Source: Saprospiraceae bacterium
Lineage (GTDB): Bacteria; Bacteroidota; Bacteroidia; Chitinophagales; Saprospiraceae
Direction of reading: 5' to 3'
Length of the DNA: 64,000 bases
Assembly: GCA_016714785.1 (NCBI GenBank)
Contig: JADKCC010000015.1
Location: 145,212 to 209,211, forward strand
In this document: positions 62,470 to 64,000 of the stretch, piece by piece
Numbering within the stretch: the stretch's first letter is position 1
Layout: every line of letters begins with the position of its first letter
Notes under the pieces: model-generated
Told to the model about the DNA's origin: nothing
Seen by the model: the letters and a program-made list of their open reading frames with translations, nothing else
Database searches by the model: none
Program-made: the position numbers and the translations under genes

Positions 62470-64000
62470 ATGAAAATGTTTTTTACATTTCTTAAGGAGA
62501 CATCTTCTCCTATTACGCATTTAATTGCAACCTTAAATCAATTGAATAAAGGTAAGAGTATATTTACGCTATTTTTTATATTTTTATCATATCTAAGTTT
62601 AGATTTAACAGCTCAAAACCCCACAAGTCCAGCCTCGGGGTTTCAATGTATGAGCCAGGGCAATTTTACATTTAACGGACCTAGCCATATCCACGGCCCA
62701 CTGGCAGTGGGTGGTAATCTTGTGGTCAATGGGTCTCCTTCTTTTAAGATGGATCCTGTTGGCCCTTATACGTTTCCTGGAGACCCGGGCCCGGTAGGTC
62801 TGATGGTTAAAGGTGGTGTAACCTGGCAAAGTGGTATTCCGGTGGTCTTGACCAATGGTTATATCCACATTGGAAACAGCACAGGTTGTTCTTCCGGAGA
62901 TAATGGAAACAACAGTGCTACCAGAGTATATCCTTCCGGCTCCAATTACAACGGAGCTATGAGAATAGATGGTACAATAGATCAGACACCAAGCCCAGCT
63001 GTATTTCAGTCAGTCACTTATGACTTCAACGGAAAATTCAACAGCATGGTCACTACGTCCAACAGCTTGGCAGCATGTGTAAATAATGTGCAGCTGTACA
63101 ACAGCAGCAATGGTGCTTCCATTTCAGGTAACAATGTTACCTCATCTACAATGGTAAAGATTACGGCACTTAACTCAAGTGTCAACTATCTTGACCTTAC
63201 CACAACATCTATGAACAATATTTCAGAATTGAAGTTTGACGGTGTCAAACCGTCAGCTACAAAATTGCTTGTGATTACTGTTCCATTGACCGCAAACTTT
63301 AACTGGAACAACGTAAATATGCCGGGTATAAGCGGAAATCCTGAAGGACAGTACATACTGTGGAACTTTACAGGAGCATCCACTTACAATCTTACCATTA
63401 TGACTCCCAGCCTGATCATTGGTACCATTTATGCCCCAATGCACAATCTTATAAAAACAGGTACTGGAGATATTGATGGGCAGATTATTGCCAAAACTGC
63501 AACACTCAGTACAGGAGAAATTCATTATTTTCCTTTCAATGGAAGTATTACTGGCTGTACGGCGCAACCGCCTGCCACTACTTGCACAAATTTAAAGGCA
63601 CTTGCAAATTCTGATATCAACCTGGTGAAAACCAGAACCATAACAAATCAAATCAGTTGCCAATCCAGTCCACAATATGTCATGTGGTTTGGATGTCTGA
63701 TGGACAATGCTTCGGGAGGTGGTACGAGTTCTGCAGAATACTGGAGAATCATCAGTGGTGGTACTTTTAAAGAATATTGTGACGGTACAGCTCAGTTTAC
63801 CATGCGGGTTCAAAACCAATACAATACCAACTGGCAGTTTGATGTTACAGTAATTTTATCTGGCAGGACATTTACAGCACCTGCAGGAAGTCCTCACATA
63901 GAAGGTTGCAGTACTTCATCTGCTTCATCAAACTGGTACTACTATACCAATGTAAATGGTACAATGACGGGGGTAACAGGAACTGCAATGAGTGGAGCTG
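62470..64000 (+). CDS. Surface protein with choice-of-anchor A domain (3' end outside window)
   Basis: An open frame from the ATG at 62470 to the window edge, at least 510 residues. An N-terminal hydrophobic segment (SIFTLFFIFLSYLSLDLTAQ) after about 28 polar residues is a signal peptide. Residues about 50-365 match the choice-of-anchor A pattern: GNFTFNGPSHIHGPLAVGGN, then a long middle part, ATKLLVITVPLTANFNWNNV, GQYILWNFTGASTYNLTI and GTIYAPMHNLIKTGTGDIDG. Such domains occur at the start of long adhesins with varied C-terminal anchors; the anchor here is out of view. GC content and codon choice (GGC, CTG, CCG) differ clearly from the genes before it. Confidence 0.85.
   Translation, partial: MKMFFTFLKETSSPITHLIATLNQLNKGKSIFTLFFIFLSYLSLDLTAQNPTSPASGFQCMSQGNFTFNGPSHIHGPLAVGGNLVVNGSPSFKMDPVGPYTFPGDPGPVGLMVKGGVTWQSGIPVVLTNGYIHIGNSTGCSSGDNGNNSATRVYPSGSNYNGAMRIDGTIDQTPSPAVFQSVTYDFNGKFNSMVTTSNSLAACVNNVQLYNSSNGASISGNNVTSSTMVKITALNSSVNYLDLTTTSMNNISELKFDGVKPSATKLLVITVPLTANFNWNNVNMPGISGNPEGQYILWNFTGASTYNLTIMTPSLIIGTIYAPMHNLIKTGTGDIDGQIIAKTATLSTGEIHYFPFNGSITGCTAQPPATTCTNLKALANSDINLVKTRTITNQISCQSSPQYVMWFGCLMDNASGGGTSSAEYWRIISGGTFKEYCDGTAQFTMRVQNQYNTNWQFDVTVILSGRTFTAPAGSPHIEGCSTSSASSNWYYYTNVNGTMTGVTGTAMSGA

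Noticed and set aside
62605..63819. Four - strand frames opposite adhesin 4
   Set aside because: The + strand frame is open from 62470 to the window end and matches a known domain type, so these are shadows.
1..64000. rRNA, tRNA or intact insertion sequence genes
   Set aside because: Intergenic regions were scanned by eye; no tRNA-like arms, rRNA blocks or transposase motifs were recognised. A tRNAscan or Infernal run would settle this.

Overview
The window looks like a chromosome segment of an AT-rich member of the Bacteroidota, most likely the Saprospiria lineage. Evidence: several very large secreted proteins end in type IX secretion (T9SS) sorting domains of both type A and type B; there are Bacteroidetes-type promoter motifs (TAnnTTTG); the GlmU-like enzyme is the alternative Bacteroidetes form; L31 is type B. 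The lineage call below phylum is inference. I saw no rRNA, tRNA, CRISPR array or intact transposase.

Layout. 1-11.3 kb: two paralogous giant adhesin genes on the + strand. Both end in a dockerin repeat, a cohesin-like domain and a type A sorting domain. The first is cut by the window edge and broken by four frame changes; the second is intact and is flanked by two identical 157-bp repeats. 11.7-20.6 kb: housekeeping genes (3-oxoadipyl-CoA thiolase-like enzyme, rhomboid protease, GlmU-like enzyme, L31, polyphosphate kinase 2, AlaS, a lipoprotein). 20.7-24.4 kb: a helical protein, a decayed AAA ATPase with an intact TOPRIM-like partner (a ruined defence-type module), and a DnaQ-like exonuclease/GIY-YIG fusion. 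24.4-31.4 kb: small lipoproteins, a TspO-like membrane protein, a secreted GH13 glycosidase, a DUF1801 protein and an alpha/beta hydrolase. 31.6-41.3 kb (- strand): a 3,239-residue surface protein with internal duplications and a type B sorting domain.

41.7-52.1 kb: hydrolases and core genes: two aspartoacylase/succinylglutamate desuccinylase-like enzymes, a frameshifted M20 amidohydrolase, a DUF1460 amidase-like protein, RidA, L32 with its usual partner DUF177, an esterase plus M17 aminopeptidase pair, RimK translationally coupled to a desuccinylase-like enzyme, and an Atg22/UMF1-type transporter. 52.1-62.4 kb: a repeat-rich stretch with a frameshifted secreted hydrolase, an unknown secreted protein, a TPR-containing sensor histidine kinase and a receiver protein cut short by a stop codon. 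From 62.47 kb to the edge: the start of a choice-of-anchor A surface protein with visibly higher GC.

Two themes connect the genes. First, much of the window is devoted to the cell surface: four giant adhesin-like proteins and two T9SS enzymes. The dockerin plus cohesin tails of the first two suggest possible non-covalent polymerisation. Second, dispersed palindromic repeats and broken genes are common. Some frame breaks lie in or near homopolymers and could be assembly errors; the AAA ATPase has too many lesions for that explanation.
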